Shown here one piece after another: positions 1 to 8,525 of a DNA stretch of 64,000 nucleotides. Origin of the DNA: Halolamina sp. CBA1230. Its GTDB lineage: Archaea; Halobacteriota; Halobacteria; Halobacteriales; Haloferacaceae. Location: contig NZ_CP054587.1 in assembly GCF_002025255.2 (NCBI RefSeq), positions 1,860,001 to 1,924,000 of the forward strand. Direction: 5' to 3'. Within the stretch, counting starts at the first letter, position 1. Each line of letters opens with the position of its first letter. Position numbers and translations under genes: made by a program. The notes beneath the pieces were generated by a model. It made no database searches. It saw only the letters and a program-made list of their open reading frames with translations, and was not told where the DNA came from.

Positions 1-2
1 CG

Positions 3-929
3 ACGAACACGGCGAAAATGCTGTTCGCAGCGAACAAGGCGCCGATGTTCTCGGGTGACGGTGAGAACCTTGAACGGCGCTTGAAGCCGCTGCACCTGCC
101 GTACATCTACCGCGACGAGGACGATATGGACGAGGCTGATGAGGCAGACCCGTACATCAAGGAGCGAGACTACACCATCGAGCAGCGGTTGACGACCGAC
201 GAGAATCGCGCTGCGTGGCTGTCGGTGATGGTTGATTCGTGGCACCGACTGGAGGAGGATGGCTGGTCGTATGAGCAGTCGCAGCAGGAGCTGTGGGACC
301 AGTATCAGGCTGAGGCAGACACTATCTGGTCGTTCCTGACGGAGTGTGTGGAGTCGAGTTACGGGACGCGGTTCGACGACGATACGCCGGTGCACCTGAC
401 GGTGGATGAGCTGCATCAGATGTGTGCTGACTATCATCGTGAGCGTGGGGAGACGTTGGAGATGTCGGCGGCGCAGTTCGCGCGCCAGATCAACAAGATG
501 GGCGTGCATGAGATGATTAGTTTTGAGTCGCGGAAGACGGGGCAGAAGCGTTCGCGGAAGTGGCTGCACCCGACCGAGACAGGGTTCCAGCACGCGACTC
601 GCGACACCGTGCAGCGGTTTGTCGCTGAGTGCGATGAGATTGATGTTCCGGCGCGCGAAGACGACGGCGACAGCGGCGGTGAAGGCGGGTCGTCAGACCC
701 CGAAAATGAGTCGCTGTCGCGGGTGGAGCAGCTGTACAGCGAGATAGAGAGTTGGGAGGGTGAGGATGCTGTGCTGGAGGCGACCCCGGCGAAGTTGCTG
801 GCGCACACGGACATCGATTGGGCGGATGCGGCGGAGCTGCAGGGTGCGCTGACGGTGTTGGCGGAGCGAGATCGAGTCGAGCAGGGAGATGATGATGTGT
901 ACCGCCCAGCAGGGGGTGATGGCGAATGA
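3..929 (+). CDS. Replication protein, C-terminal part (SF3/D5-like helicase), 5' truncated by window
   Basis: The reading frame is open from the window edge, so the true start lies upstream. The first visible residues (FAANKAPMF, then an Arg-Arg-Leu-Lys-Pro stretch) resemble the sensor region of superfamily 3 helicases found in phage and plasmid primases of the P4/D5 type. The next roughly 150 residues could form a winged-helix DNA-binding tail, and the end is acidic and Gly/Ser-rich. It overlaps the next gene by ATGA, so the three leftmost genes are probably co-translated. A role in replication of the element is inferred; the ATPase core itself lies outside the window. Confidence 0.6.
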   Translation, partial: TNTAKMLFAANKAPMFSGDGENLERRLKPLHLPYIYRDEDDMDEADEADPYIKERDYTIEQRLTTDENRAAWLSVMVDSWHRLEEDGWSYEQSQQELWDQYQAEADTIWSFLTECVESSYGTRFDDDTPVHLTVDELHQMCADYHRERGETLEMSAAQFARQINKMGVHEMISFESRKTGQKRSRKWLHPTETGFQHATRDTVQRFVAECDEIDVPAREDDGDSGGEGGSSDPENESLSRVEQLYSEIESWEGEDAVLEATPAKLLAHTDIDWADAAELQGALTVLAERDRVEQGDDDVYRPAGGDGE

Positions 930-1201
930 GCGCCCCTGCGACTTCCTGCGGCGACGACCGCGATGCTGCAGGTGAGACGTTCGTGGTCGCGTTCGATGCG
1001 TTTGACAGTGATGTTGGTCAGAAGATTCTGAAGCGAGGGTACACGTCGTTGCGAGATGCGGAGGCGGAGGCGTACAGGCTTGCTGTGGAATGCTGCAATG
1101 ACCCTGATAACGTGGAGATTTCGGAGAGGTACTTGATAGAGACGAAGGTGGAAAACGAGTATGGGGAGTACTTGGTGGCGAGTGAGGAGGTGGTACGATG
1201 A
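926..1201 (+). CDS. Small hypothetical provirus protein
   Basis: A 91-residue acidic protein whose start overlaps the stop of the replication gene (ATGA) and whose stop overlaps the next start in the same way. It has no signal peptide or membrane segment. The middle part (FVVAFDAFDSDVG followed by an Ala/Glu-rich helix) looks like a compact alpha/beta fold. No family was recognised. Position suggests an early, replication-linked function. Confidence 0.65.
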   Translation: MSAPATSCGDDRDAAGETFVVAFDAFDSDVGQKILKRGYTSLRDAEAEAYRLAVECCNDPDNVEISERYLIETKVENEYGEYLVASEEVVR

Positions 1202-1644
1202 GCGTCGAGAACGTTCGTGGTGGCGACGATGGTGTGGGTCGGGAGCGTGATCCGGATGAACTGGCTGAGGCGCGTCACGACCCGGATATGGCGGTGTACG
1301 ACTACACTGACCAGACTGTCGTGCGCCTGCCACCGTGCGAGCCGGGACCGCAGCAGGGAGCTGTCGTGTTCGAGTTCGAGCGCGACGGCGGGGAGTGGGT
1401 GTTTGACCATGTCGTGGTGTTGCGGCGGCGGGGGTGGCGGGGGTCGTGGACTTCGGTTGCGCCATCGATACAGCCAGCGCACGAATACGAGGGGCAGGCG
1501 TTGTTGCATGTGGGTAACGGGATGGGGTTCGATGCGCGTGATCTGGAGGATAAGCAGCGCGAGCGGCGTGAGAAGAATCAGCAGGGTGAGGAGGAGCAGT
1601 CGGTGGTGGAGCGGACGGAGCAGTCGGGGTTGGAGGAGTTCTAG
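1198..1644 (+). CDS. Hypothetical provirus protein
   Basis: A 148-residue protein translationally coupled to the preceding gene by ATGA. The N-terminal two thirds contain beta-strand-like segments (VVFEFERDGGEWVFDHVVV). The C-terminal roughly 35 residues are a highly charged Glu/Arg/Gln helix. There is no membrane segment and no recognised family. It is the last gene before the intergenic region that precedes the virion genes. Confidence 0.6.
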   Translation: MSVENVRGGDDGVGRERDPDELAEARHDPDMAVYDYTDQTVVRLPPCEPGPQQGAVVFEFERDGGEWVFDHVVVLRRRGWRGSWTSVAPSIQPAHEYEGQALLHVGNGMGFDARDLEDKQRERREKNQQGEEEQSVVERTEQSGLEEF

Positions 1645-1791
1645 CTGCGGTGCTGTTCTTTTGAGTTGCCGAAGTGTTTTATTCACCCGGATAGTAACGA
1701 AAGTTGCCCCGTGAGGGGCGTTGTGTGAACTTCAATTCGGAGACACTGCGTCTTCGTTGAGTTGTTGTCTGCATGGTTTGGTTTCATTTCG

Positions 1792-1812
1792 GGGCGGGTG
1801 TTTTACCCGCCC
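1792..1812 (+). terminator. Strong hairpin, likely transcription end
   Basis: Perfect 8-bp arms GGGCGGGT and ACCCGCCC around a GTTTT loop, followed by a pyrimidine-rich stretch. It sits after the replication genes and before the virion genes, so termination or RNA processing is a reasonable reading. Confidence 0.55.
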
Positions 1813-1848
1813 ACTTTCTGTGTTTGTTCAAGTCAGTCCCCACAGGCA

Positions 1849-1856
1849 TTTATATC
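1849..1856 (+). promoter_or_regulatory. TATA-like box for virion genes
   Basis: TTTATATC in GC-rich surroundings, about 110 bases before the VP3-like start. Initiation here would leave a long leader carrying the GCTAGC pair. Confidence 0.45.
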
Positions 1857-1966
1857 GCTGTGCGTTATCAGTAACTAGTCCATACCTTACAGGTTCGCGT
1901 TGACGCTAGCCCTCCAATCGCTAGCCGGCAACCGGTCAGGTATGGCGAAAAGCTTCGAATCAATAC

Positions 1967-2353
1967 ATGACTGTCAATAATTTCGACGCAGAAGACGTGC
2001 TACCCAGTATTATCTGGATAGCTAGTGGCATCGCATCAATGGGGATCGGCGACCTCACACTCTTGAACACGAACCTGACGGACTCGGCGGTGACGATGGG
2101 CGCAACGACCCTGTCGTTCGCGCTGTTCTTCGGGATTTTCAGTGGGGCAGCCATCCTCTACACGAACAAAAAGTACGACTTCCGAAGCTGGGACAACGAC
2201 GAAATCGGGGTCGCTGGAGGACTCCTCGGCGTGATGGTCGGTGTCGAGACCATCCCCGGACTCAACAGCTTCGTGACGTCCAATTCGCTCATCGGGCTCG
2301 CCGGCGTTATCCTGCTCTCCGTCGGGATCTGGTGGCTCGCGTACAAACGGTGA
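1967..2353 (+). CDS. VP3-like small integral membrane protein of virion
   Basis: A 128-residue protein with four predicted membrane segments (roughly residues 10-30, 40-62, 75-98 and 104-125). Size, topology and position directly before the spike gene match VP3 of pleolipoviruses, the internal membrane protein of the vesicle-like virion. Its stop lies 7 bases before the spike start, so the two are co-transcribed. Identification rests on topology and gene order; no sequence motif proves it. Confidence 0.7.
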   Translation: MTVNNFDAEDVLPSIIWIASGIASMGIGDLTLLNTNLTDSAVTMGATTLSFALFFGIFSGAAILYTNKKYDFRSWDNDEIGVAGGLLGVMVGVETIPGLNSFVTSNSLIGLAGVILLSVGIWWLAYKR

Positions 2354-2360
2354 TTCTTCT

Positions 2361-3935
2361 ATGAAGGGTCATCGTATCGTTGCGTTCCTGTTCGCGGTCG
2401 CGCTGGTGGTGTCGCCGCCAGCCGGTATTGTCGGGACAGCGTCTGCGACGCACGACTGCGACGGGCTGGATAACCTAGTTGCGGCGGTCAGCGCCGGTGT
2501 GATGGCATCGAGCGAGTGGGTGACCGGCGCGGGCGCCGAAGACGGGGTTAATTACGACAAATGCGGCAGAAACCACACCGCGCACGTAGTCGAGGATATC
2601 GAGAAGAGCGATGGGAATCAGACGCATCTGGATATCTATCAGGGCGCTGTGGCGCAGGCATCCCTCGCCCAGAGCTATCATGATGTTCAAACGAACGTGA
2701 TGAACCGGTACGGGTCTCTCGTGTGGTCTGATGGGATGGCTGCGTACGCGGAATGTTACGAAGCAGGTCGGACGAAGGCGCACTGTGAGGCGGAGATGCG
2801 CAGCACGATTGCCGATAAAATCGCGTTCAAACAGCGAAATATCGTCGAAGAGAGCGACAAGCACGTTGCGGCGCTCGACGCGCTCCGGAACCGTTCCGAG
2901 ATGGAGGAAGACCTGACTTCGAACGGAGTGTTCGGTAAGGACGATGCGTTTGCGTACCAGTACCCGGCGAACGCGTCCGAATCCGATGCGGTCGGGAAAG
3001 CGGGCGTCCACCAGACCGTCGTGCACTACGACGTACAGTTGGCTAACGGGTCCACACAGGAGGCTGACTACATCGTGGCCATTGACCCGCGGTCTGGCGC
3101 GAATTATCAGCAGTATCTCGGTGCAGCGCCAGAATCGATGGTCAACGGGCAAGATACGGACCAAATACCCGCTGTTCCGATGGTTGTCGCGCCGCCGAAC
3201 GACAACTACGACTACCGAGATGTGTACGACCCCGACAAGTACCACTCCAAGCTGACCGAACTCAAGAAGACGAACAGTCGGCTGCAAGACAACGTCGGGA
3301 AGTTCTCGAACTCGACGTGGGACGCGCTGGAGTCCGGCAAAATCGACGCGTCTGACCTTATCACGCACGGAAAAATGGTCAGCGACTACTCCAGCAAATA
3401 CAGCGAAACAGGATACTACGTGCACGCGGTCGCGGCACTGTCGCAGTTAGGTCTGGAGACGCCGAATCTGAACGAGACGGCGCACATGACCATCCGGTAT
3501 GACGACGCGAAACACACCGGACTGTTGCTGTCTGACACGGCGCCGAGCAACGGGTCGTGGGTCGTCGGCGAGACGTACAACGCGTCGGAAATCGACGGAC
3601 TGCAGATGTTCGTGACGCAGCAAGGCACGAAAATCGAACTTAGCGGTGAGTTCGAGCTGGCTGCGGCGCAGGGTCCGGATGGCGACGAGAAATCGACGGT
3701 CGAGACGCGCAAGACGAACTACGTGACGACCGACGCGACCGAGGTCAAGAAGGTTATTGAGCGGACGGAGGTGACTCGGAAGGTCATTGAGACGCGTGAG
3801 CCGGACGGGACAGGGGTTGTGCCGTCCGGGGATGACCTGCCGGTCGATTGGCGCGTGCTTGCTGGTGGTATTGTGGCACTGATTATCGTAGTGTACTTGC
3901 TGCGGTCAGCGATTACTGCGAAAATCAAGTACTAA
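2361..3935 (+). CDS. VP4-like spike protein
   Basis: A 524-residue protein with a cleavable-looking signal peptide (residues 1-30, ending near GTASA) and a C-terminal membrane anchor (DWRVLAGGIVALIIVVYLL) followed by a short basic tail. The ectodomain has several N-glycosylation sequons, such as NHT, NQT, NRS and NST. A charged segment before the anchor (TEVKKVIERTEVTRKVIE) could form a coiled-coil stalk. This is the layout of pleolipovirus VP4 spikes, which mediate receptor binding and membrane fusion. It is followed 7 bases later by another anchored protein. Confidence 0.75.
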   Translation: MKGHRIVAFLFAVALVVSPPAGIVGTASATHDCDGLDNLVAAVSAGVMASSEWVTGAGAEDGVNYDKCGRNHTAHVVEDIEKSDGNQTHLDIYQGAVAQASLAQSYHDVQTNVMNRYGSLVWSDGMAAYAECYEAGRTKAHCEAEMRSTIADKIAFKQRNIVEESDKHVAALDALRNRSEMEEDLTSNGVFGKDDAFAYQYPANASESDAVGKAGVHQTVVHYDVQLANGSTQEADYIVAIDPRSGANYQQYLGAAPESMVNGQDTDQIPAVPMVVAPPNDNYDYRDVYDPDKYHSKLTELKKTNSRLQDNVGKFSNSTWDALESGKIDASDLITHGKMVSDYSSKYSETGYYVHAVAALSQLGLETPNLNETAHMTIRYDDAKHTGLLLSDTAPSNGSWVVGETYNASEIDGLQMFVTQQGTKIELSGEFELAAAQGPDGDEKSTVETRKTNYVTTDATEVKKVIERTEVTRKVIETREPDGTGVVPSGDDLPVDWRVLAGGIVALIIVVYLLRSAITAKIKY

Positions 3936-3942
3936 CAAGAAA

Positions 3943-4953
3943 ATGACTAACAACAATAACACTACAGATACGGAGCACGACGACGAGTCGTTCTCCTTCG
4001 GTTTCGACAGTATCAGCATTTCAAACATCGGAGGTATCGACACGAAGACGATTGCGTTGGCGGTCGTGGCGCTGGTCGTTGCCAGTTCGGTGGCGATGGC
4101 GGCGCCGTCCGGCATTACTGCCGGGAGTACGACGAGCGGGATGATCGAGATCACCGCGGAAGACGACAGTATCGAGCAGAACGACACCGTGACGCGCGGT
4201 GTGTACTTCGAGGTCAATAACCAGGGTAGTAACATCGCGACGGTTGACTCCGTCACGGTGTACGACGCTGACGGTAACGAGGTGGCGAACGGCTCGTTGT
4301 CGGTCGATGTTTCTCCCGGTAGCAGCGCCGAGTTCACGACTCGGTCGAGCTCGGGTTCGGGAGCGAACACGCTTGGTGTTGATGTGCCCGAGCGCGTCGA
4401 TAACAACGCGACGCTCGACGTCGCGGTGACGCAGGGACCATCGACGCAGACCATCACGCTCCAGCTGGACCTCGACGCTGACGACGACGGCGTCACCGAC
4501 AGCCTGGACGCGTACCCGCTGACAGCTCCGACGACGCACGACCTGACGGTCAACACGTCCGAGGGCACACCGTCGCAGCTGTCCATCACAGTGACTGACG
4601 GACAGAATACCGTGGAGTTCGAGAAGTACAACAGTTCTACCGACGAATATGAGGCGGTGAAGGAGACGACTGTTGGGGCGATGAACGAGACGGAAACAGC
4701 GACGTACGACATTAGCGGCGCCGAAGACGGGCAGCAGTACCGCATCGTCAGTGAAGGGATGGCGACCGTCGATAGCACGCAAGTGCTGTACGACACCGCC
4801 AGCGGTGGCGGTAGTGACGGTGGCGACGGTAGCAGTGACGGTGCGCTCGTGTCGCTGCCGGCGGTGCCTGACATCCCGACCAAGTTCGTGGTCGGTGGCG
4901 GCGCAGTAGCGGTCGTTGTCGCCGCGTTGTACGTGCTGCGCGACGACTACTAA
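3943..4953 (+). CDS. Anchored surface protein with thrombospondin type 3-like calcium motif
   Basis: A 336-residue protein with a hydrophilic N-terminus, a hydrophobic segment near residues 27-47 (signal or anchor), a Ser/Thr- and Gly-rich ectodomain and a C-terminal membrane segment (FVVGGGAVAVVVAALYVL). Around residues 178-196 the stretch DLDADDDGVTDSLDAYPL is a type 3 thrombospondin-like Asp-rich loop expected to bind calcium. The protein lies between the spike and the ORF6-like gene, where some pleolipoviruses carry an additional membrane protein. A second surface or stalk protein is the likely role. Confidence 0.6.
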   Translation: MTNNNNTTDTEHDDESFSFGFDSISISNIGGIDTKTIALAVVALVVASSVAMAAPSGITAGSTTSGMIEITAEDDSIEQNDTVTRGVYFEVNNQGSNIATVDSVTVYDADGNEVANGSLSVDVSPGSSAEFTTRSSSGSGANTLGVDVPERVDNNATLDVAVTQGPSTQTITLQLDLDADDDGVTDSLDAYPLTAPTTHDLTVNTSEGTPSQLSITVTDGQNTVEFEKYNSSTDEYEAVKETTVGAMNETETATYDISGAEDGQQYRIVSEGMATVDSTQVLYDTASGGGSDGGDGSSDGALVSLPAVPDIPTKFVVGGGAVAVVVAALYVLRDDY

Positions 4954-4970
4954 CGCCCGCTAACGTGGGT

Positions 4971-4997
4971 TTCGCCGCTTTTGCGGCGAATTTATTT
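4971..4997 (+). terminator. Hairpin with T-rich tail after surface-protein genes
   Basis: Perfect 8-bp arms TTCGCCGC and GCGGCGAA around TTTT, followed immediately by TTTATTT. It lies between the stop at 4953 and the start at 5010. It resembles an intrinsic terminator and may attenuate transcription so that structural genes exceed downstream genes. Confidence 0.6.
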
Positions 4998-5009
4998 AGG
5001 TGACTGAAT

Positions 5010-5873
5010 ATGACTCATAAAATGAAACGAGCGGTCGTGTTGGTCGTGGTTTGCCTGTCACTCTTACTCATAGGGTTCACTGTAGGCGCTTCGGCAGCTC
5101 CCGGCACGCCAGCCGGGACCGCGACACCCACATCGACCGCCAACGACACGGAGGCGAACAGTTCAACAACAACAACATCGACGCCGACAGACACGCCTGC
5201 AGATACCGCTGATAGTGACGAGAACGACTCCGAGAGCCTTACTCGGGATCGCATCATCCAGTGGGCGATTACGTCCGAGGATGTCTCTGACGAGCGCGCA
5301 CAGAGCGTGCAAGCGTGGTTCACCGAGCATCGAGCATCACTGTCGGAGCGTGACCAGCGAATCATCTCCCGCTGGCTGGACGTGCAGGTCCCAAGCGATG
5401 AGGAGCAGAGTCAGCAGGAGTCGATTGATACGTCGAACCTGACGTTGTCGGGGACGTATCTCGGCGGTCAGGTCGAGATTTACGACGAGCACTGGCAAGG
5501 AACGACCTATGAAGCCGTGGTGTGTGCCGATGAGACGACGCGCATTGCGGTGACGGACTCGTCGAATATCGGTGGCGGAAGCGGGTCTGGCAGTGCGCAA
5601 ATCAGTCGGTACACTATCGAAACCGGGTGTGAGAAGATTTCGATGGTGACGAATCCGACTGAAGAGATCGCGACGATTACTATCGGGTTCGGCGGTCCCC
5701 GCCTTCACTACAACAACCACCGTCTAGGTGGCGGTCCAATCGTGCCGGGACCGTACGGTGGGGATGCGATGCAGACGGTCGCGATTCTGAGCACCGTTAC
5801 CGGCGTGATGGGGGTGCTCGGTATTATCTACCGGACGAAAGAGAAGCTCAAATGGGCGGTGAAGCGACCATGA
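5010..5873 (+). CDS. ORF6-like exported membrane protein
   Basis: A 287-residue protein with a signal peptide (VVLVVVCLSLLLIGFTVGASA), then a Thr/Ser/Ala-rich stalk (residues 30-75), a mixed globular part and a C-terminal membrane segment (VAILSTVTGVMGVLGIIY) with a basic tail. Two Cys residues (about 171 and 210) could form a disulfide outside the cell. An ATG at 5022 is an alternative start. Position and topology match the ORF6-type gene of the pleolipovirus core; its function is not established. Confidence 0.6.
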   Translation: MTHKMKRAVVLVVVCLSLLLIGFTVGASAAPGTPAGTATPTSTANDTEANSSTTTTSTPTDTPADTADSDENDSESLTRDRIIQWAITSEDVSDERAQSVQAWFTEHRASLSERDQRIISRWLDVQVPSDEEQSQQESIDTSNLTLSGTYLGGQVEIYDEHWQGTTYEAVVCADETTRIAVTDSSNIGGGSGSGSAQISRYTIETGCEKISMVTNPTEEIATITIGFGGPRLHYNNHRLGGGPIVPGPYGGDAMQTVAILSTVTGVMGVLGIIYRTKEKLKWAVKRP

Positions 5874-6790
5874 CGGATAGTGCCCGACAATCCAGCGACG
5901 ACAGCAGTAACGGGCTGCGTGGCGACCTCGTGTACCTGCTCGGGGAGTACTCCACGTGGATTGGCATCGTAGCTATCATCGGCACTATCGCCGGGATTCT
6001 GGCGCTCTGGCAGTTCCAGATTAAACTCCCGAGCATCCCGTCGTGGGGCGAACTGCCGACATCGGCGCAATTAGCGGTCGTGACGGTGCCGGGCGCAGCC
6101 ATCACGACCCTCCTGCTGTACGCCGTGCTCAAAGCTCTCGGGTGCGTGGACTGGCTCGCACAACCCGACTGGATACACGTGTACGAGGTCGATATGGCCA
6201 GAGAGCGTGCCGAGCGAGACGGGACTGCGGAGCCGGTAGAGTACCTGCAGCACTACAAATTCGGTCCTGAGTTGTGGTCGAATCGTGTCATCAGGGAAGG
6301 GAACTCATACGACGCGCAGTCCGCCGACGGCGAGGTGATGTGTGCTCGCCGGGTGGAGGTCGATGAAGACGAGAAGTCCATTGAGTTGTGGGGTCCGTGG
6401 ATGGCTGAGGAGACCGATGTGGCGATGTTGGCGGAGAAGCAGAAGATCGAGGCGAACCGTGGGAAAATCCGCGAGTGGGCTGTGTACGGGCAGAACCTGC
6501 ACGCGAAGCTCCCGAGTGTTGTGCAGGCTATCGAGAGCGCCTATTGGCGGGCGATGACGCAAGAAGACCTGGATGACCAGGCGCTGCACCCGGACATCGT
6601 CAGGTCGCACGTCAGCGACGATATCGAGGCGTTCGTGGAGTCAGTCGAGACGCCCGGTGAGAGCACGAGTAGCGGTGATAATGACGATGAGGAAGCCGGT
6701 GAGTCGAGCGTGGATGGGCAGCAGTTGATGAATCAGATGTTGGAGGCTGAGGACCTGTCGCCGCCCGACAGTGGGGGTGATGGTCGATGA
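5870..6790 (+). CDS. ORF7-like membrane protein with large cytoplasmic domain
   Basis: The start at 5870 overlaps the previous stop by ATGA; an in-frame ATG at 5852 would add six residues. Two membrane segments lie near residues 30-45 and 66-86, followed by a cytosolic domain of about 180 residues with a WSNRVIREG segment, and a Ser/Asp/Glu-rich disordered tail. It ends in an ATGA overlap with the NTPase gene. Gene order equals ORF7-VP8 of pleolipoviruses, and tight coupling suggests the two products act together. Catalytic residues were not identified. Confidence 0.6.
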   Translation: MTDSARQSSDDSSNGLRGDLVYLLGEYSTWIGIVAIIGTIAGILALWQFQIKLPSIPSWGELPTSAQLAVVTVPGAAITTLLLYAVLKALGCVDWLAQPDWIHVYEVDMARERAERDGTAEPVEYLQHYKFGPELWSNRVIREGNSYDAQSADGEVMCARRVEVDEDEKSIELWGPWMAEETDVAMLAEKQKIEANRGKIREWAVYGQNLHAKLPSVVQAIESAYWRAMTQEDLDDQALHPDIVRSHVSDDIEAFVESVETPGESTSSGDNDDEEAGESSVDGQQLMNQMLEAEDLSPPDSGGDGR

Positions 6791-7950
6791 CGGAGTACGA
6801 CGGGCTCGACATTAAGAACCTGCGTGAGCGCTTGGCGAAGAACGGTGACATCCATGCGTTGCAGGAAGCCGGGTTGCTCGACGAGCGCACTATTAAGAAG
6901 CTCTTGAGCTACAAGCGGTCGTATGAGTCGGAGAGTGCGGCGCACTACGACAACCCCGAAGAAACTGCCTACTACGCCCGGAATACGAAGTACTGGCGTG
7001 AGACGGTCGAGCGTGAACTGAGTGAGAACTTGCGGAAGGCGGTGCAGAACGGGAACTGGCAGGTCATCGCGTTCGCGCTCGGACGTGGGAGTTCGGAGGA
7101 GCAAGTCAGGATGGATTTCGGTGACTACGAAAAGCACCGGTCGTTGTTGCAAGAGCCCGGTCTGGTTGAGTTGATGTTTGCCGGGATGGGTGGGGGGAAG
7201 ACGATGACTGCAGTGCGGCAGGCGGAGACGTGGATGATGATTTACCCCAACGGAATGGTCGTCAGCAACATCAAGTCGTGGAGCGAGAAGCACGACCGCG
7301 TCGAGTATGTCGGCGACCTCCGGGACCTTGTCGAGACAGCGTCAGAGAACCCTGAGCAGCGCGTCTTCGCTGTGCTTGACGAGTTCGGGTTGAAAGGGAG
7401 TGCGTACGGCGGTATCAACCAAGAAGCGATGGAAAAGGTGATGAAAAATTTCGTTCGGCTGATGAGGAAAGAGCCGTATAAGCTACAGATTGTCGGTATC
7501 AGTCAGCGACCGACCGACATTCACCCGACCCTGCGGAACGACAAGTTAGCCGTCTACGCTATCAAGGAGGGGGCATCGAAGGCGGATAAGCAGAAGCACA
7601 TGGTCATCTATGACGAGACGACTGATGACAAGTGTACGCAGCCTGATGAGGATGCTGTGAGGTGTGACCTGCGTGGGATTGGGATGCCGACCACGCCGCC
7701 AGATACGGACGATAAGGCTGACTGGGACTGGGGTACGCCTGAAGACTGGGTCGAGTTAGGGTTGACGACGTGGGAGGAGTTGGATATGGACGAGGAAGAG
7801 GCGTCAGGCGGGTCGCAGCCCGTTCAGTGTGCGTACTTGAAAGATGGCGAGGAGCAGTGTGGAGCGTTGGTGTACGATGGGCACGAGTCTGGGATGTGTC
7901 AAGCGCACCGGCATCGAGACGACCGCGAGGAGCGTCGGGTTGAGGCGTAG
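6787..7950 (+). CDS. VP8-like P-loop NTPase with C-terminal zinc knuckle
   Basis: A 387-residue protein with a Walker A motif GMGGGKT near residue 133 and a Walker B-like VFAVLDEFG near 193-201. These fit the putative NTPase (VP8) at the end of the pleolipovirus core, proposed to act in assembly or genome handling. The last 40 residues contain Cys-X10-Cys-X12-Cys-X3-His, probably a small zinc-binding domain. It has no membrane segment. The 146 bases after it are non-coding and G-rich. Confidence 0.72.
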   Translation: MTEYDGLDIKNLRERLAKNGDIHALQEAGLLDERTIKKLLSYKRSYESESAAHYDNPEETAYYARNTKYWRETVERELSENLRKAVQNGNWQVIAFALGRGSSEEQVRMDFGDYEKHRSLLQEPGLVELMFAGMGGGKTMTAVRQAETWMMIYPNGMVVSNIKSWSEKHDRVEYVGDLRDLVETASENPEQRVFAVLDEFGLKGSAYGGINQEAMEKVMKNFVRLMRKEPYKLQIVGISQRPTDIHPTLRNDKLAVYAIKEGASKADKQKHMVIYDETTDDKCTQPDEDAVRCDLRGIGMPTTPPDTDDKADWDWGTPEDWVELGLTTWEELDMDEEEASGGSQPVQCAYLKDGEEQCGALVYDGHESGMCQAHRHRDDREERRVEA

Positions 7951-7993
7951 GGTCGCGTGCGTGGTGCGCGAGTGCGCGTCGCGTACGCGTAGT

Positions 7994-8026
7994 GGGGTGG
8001 AGGTGGGTGGAGGTGGGGGGAGGGGG
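7994..8026 (+). other. G-rich tract with G-quadruplex potential
   Basis: Four G runs of 4, 3, 6 and 5 bases within 33 bases, separated by TGGAGGT-type spacers and a single A. It is preceded at 7953-7990 by an alternating CG/TG/CA stretch. It lies between the NTPase gene and the small HTH gene. No gene fits here. Confidence 0.6.
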
Positions 8027-8046
8027 TGAGAAGGTTTGGCTGAGTA

Positions 8047-8066
8047 GTGATAGTCACCTGTTATCC
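8047..8066 (+). promoter_or_regulatory. Palindrome and TATA-like box before small HTH gene
   Basis: GTGATAGTCAC (8047-8057) is an inverted repeat, followed by TTATCC about 31-36 bases before the chosen ATG at 8097. This looks like a promoter with an overlapping operator, suggesting the gene is transcribed and regulated separately from the virion genes. Confidence 0.4.
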
Positions 8067-8096
8067 AATACCACGCCGGGAAGATGTTGGGTCGCA

Positions 8097-8525
8097 ATGG
8101 CAACAATCAGTTCAGACCGAATCGAAGACACAAGTAAAAAGGTCAGAATTGCCGCTGCATGGCTTCTCGACAGCGATTTCCACCGTAAGAGAGCCGCCGA
8201 AGTGTTGTCGGTCAGCGGTGAGTATATAAGGCAAGTAGTCAGGGACATGGAGCGCGACGAACGCGAACTTGTCGCCGACCACGAACTCGAAGCAGCGCAG
8301 GATAAGATGCTGCAGGCGGAAATCGCACAACGGCTGCGGGACGCGGATGCAATATCGACCGACACCGACCCCGCAACCATCGAAATCCATATCGACGACC
8401 TCAACCGCGAAATCCGCCGCCTGCGGACGCTAGAGGAGTCTGCGCGGCGCGGGGACGAGGAGCGAGAGTGGGTTGCCGCGTCAGCAAGAGCGTTCCTCGA
8501 AAATCTCGTCGAGGACTCGACCTAG
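8097..8525 (+). CDS. Small helix-turn-helix protein of provirus
   Basis: 142 residues from ATG 8097; the open frame extends upstream only through the G-rich tract. Residues 20-50 (FHRKRAAEVLSVSGEYIRQV) read as a helix-turn-helix, followed by a long acidic helical region (residues 50-140) that could dimerise. Its stop codon overlaps the stop of the convergent integrase by three bases. A lysogeny or transcription regulator is plausible; no family was recognised. Confidence 0.55.
   Translation: MATISSDRIEDTSKKVRIAAAWLLDSDFHRKRAAEVLSVSGEYIRQVVRDMERDERELVADHELEAAQDKMLQAEIAQRLRDADAISTDTDPATIEIHIDDLNREIRRLRTLEESARRGDEEREWVAASARAFLENLVEDST

Larger units (their letters stand above)
1645..1966 (+). 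promoter_or_regulatory. Intergenic control region between replication and virion genes
   Basis: About 320 bases without a convincing gene. It holds a short hairpin (GCCCC-GTGA-GGGGC, 1706-1719), a strong hairpin at 1792-1812, a TATA-like box at 1849-1856, and two GCTAGC palindromes at 1905 and 1920 spaced 15 bases apart. The arrangement suggests that the early transcript ends here and the virion transcript begins, with the paired palindromes a possible operator. Confidence 0.55.
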
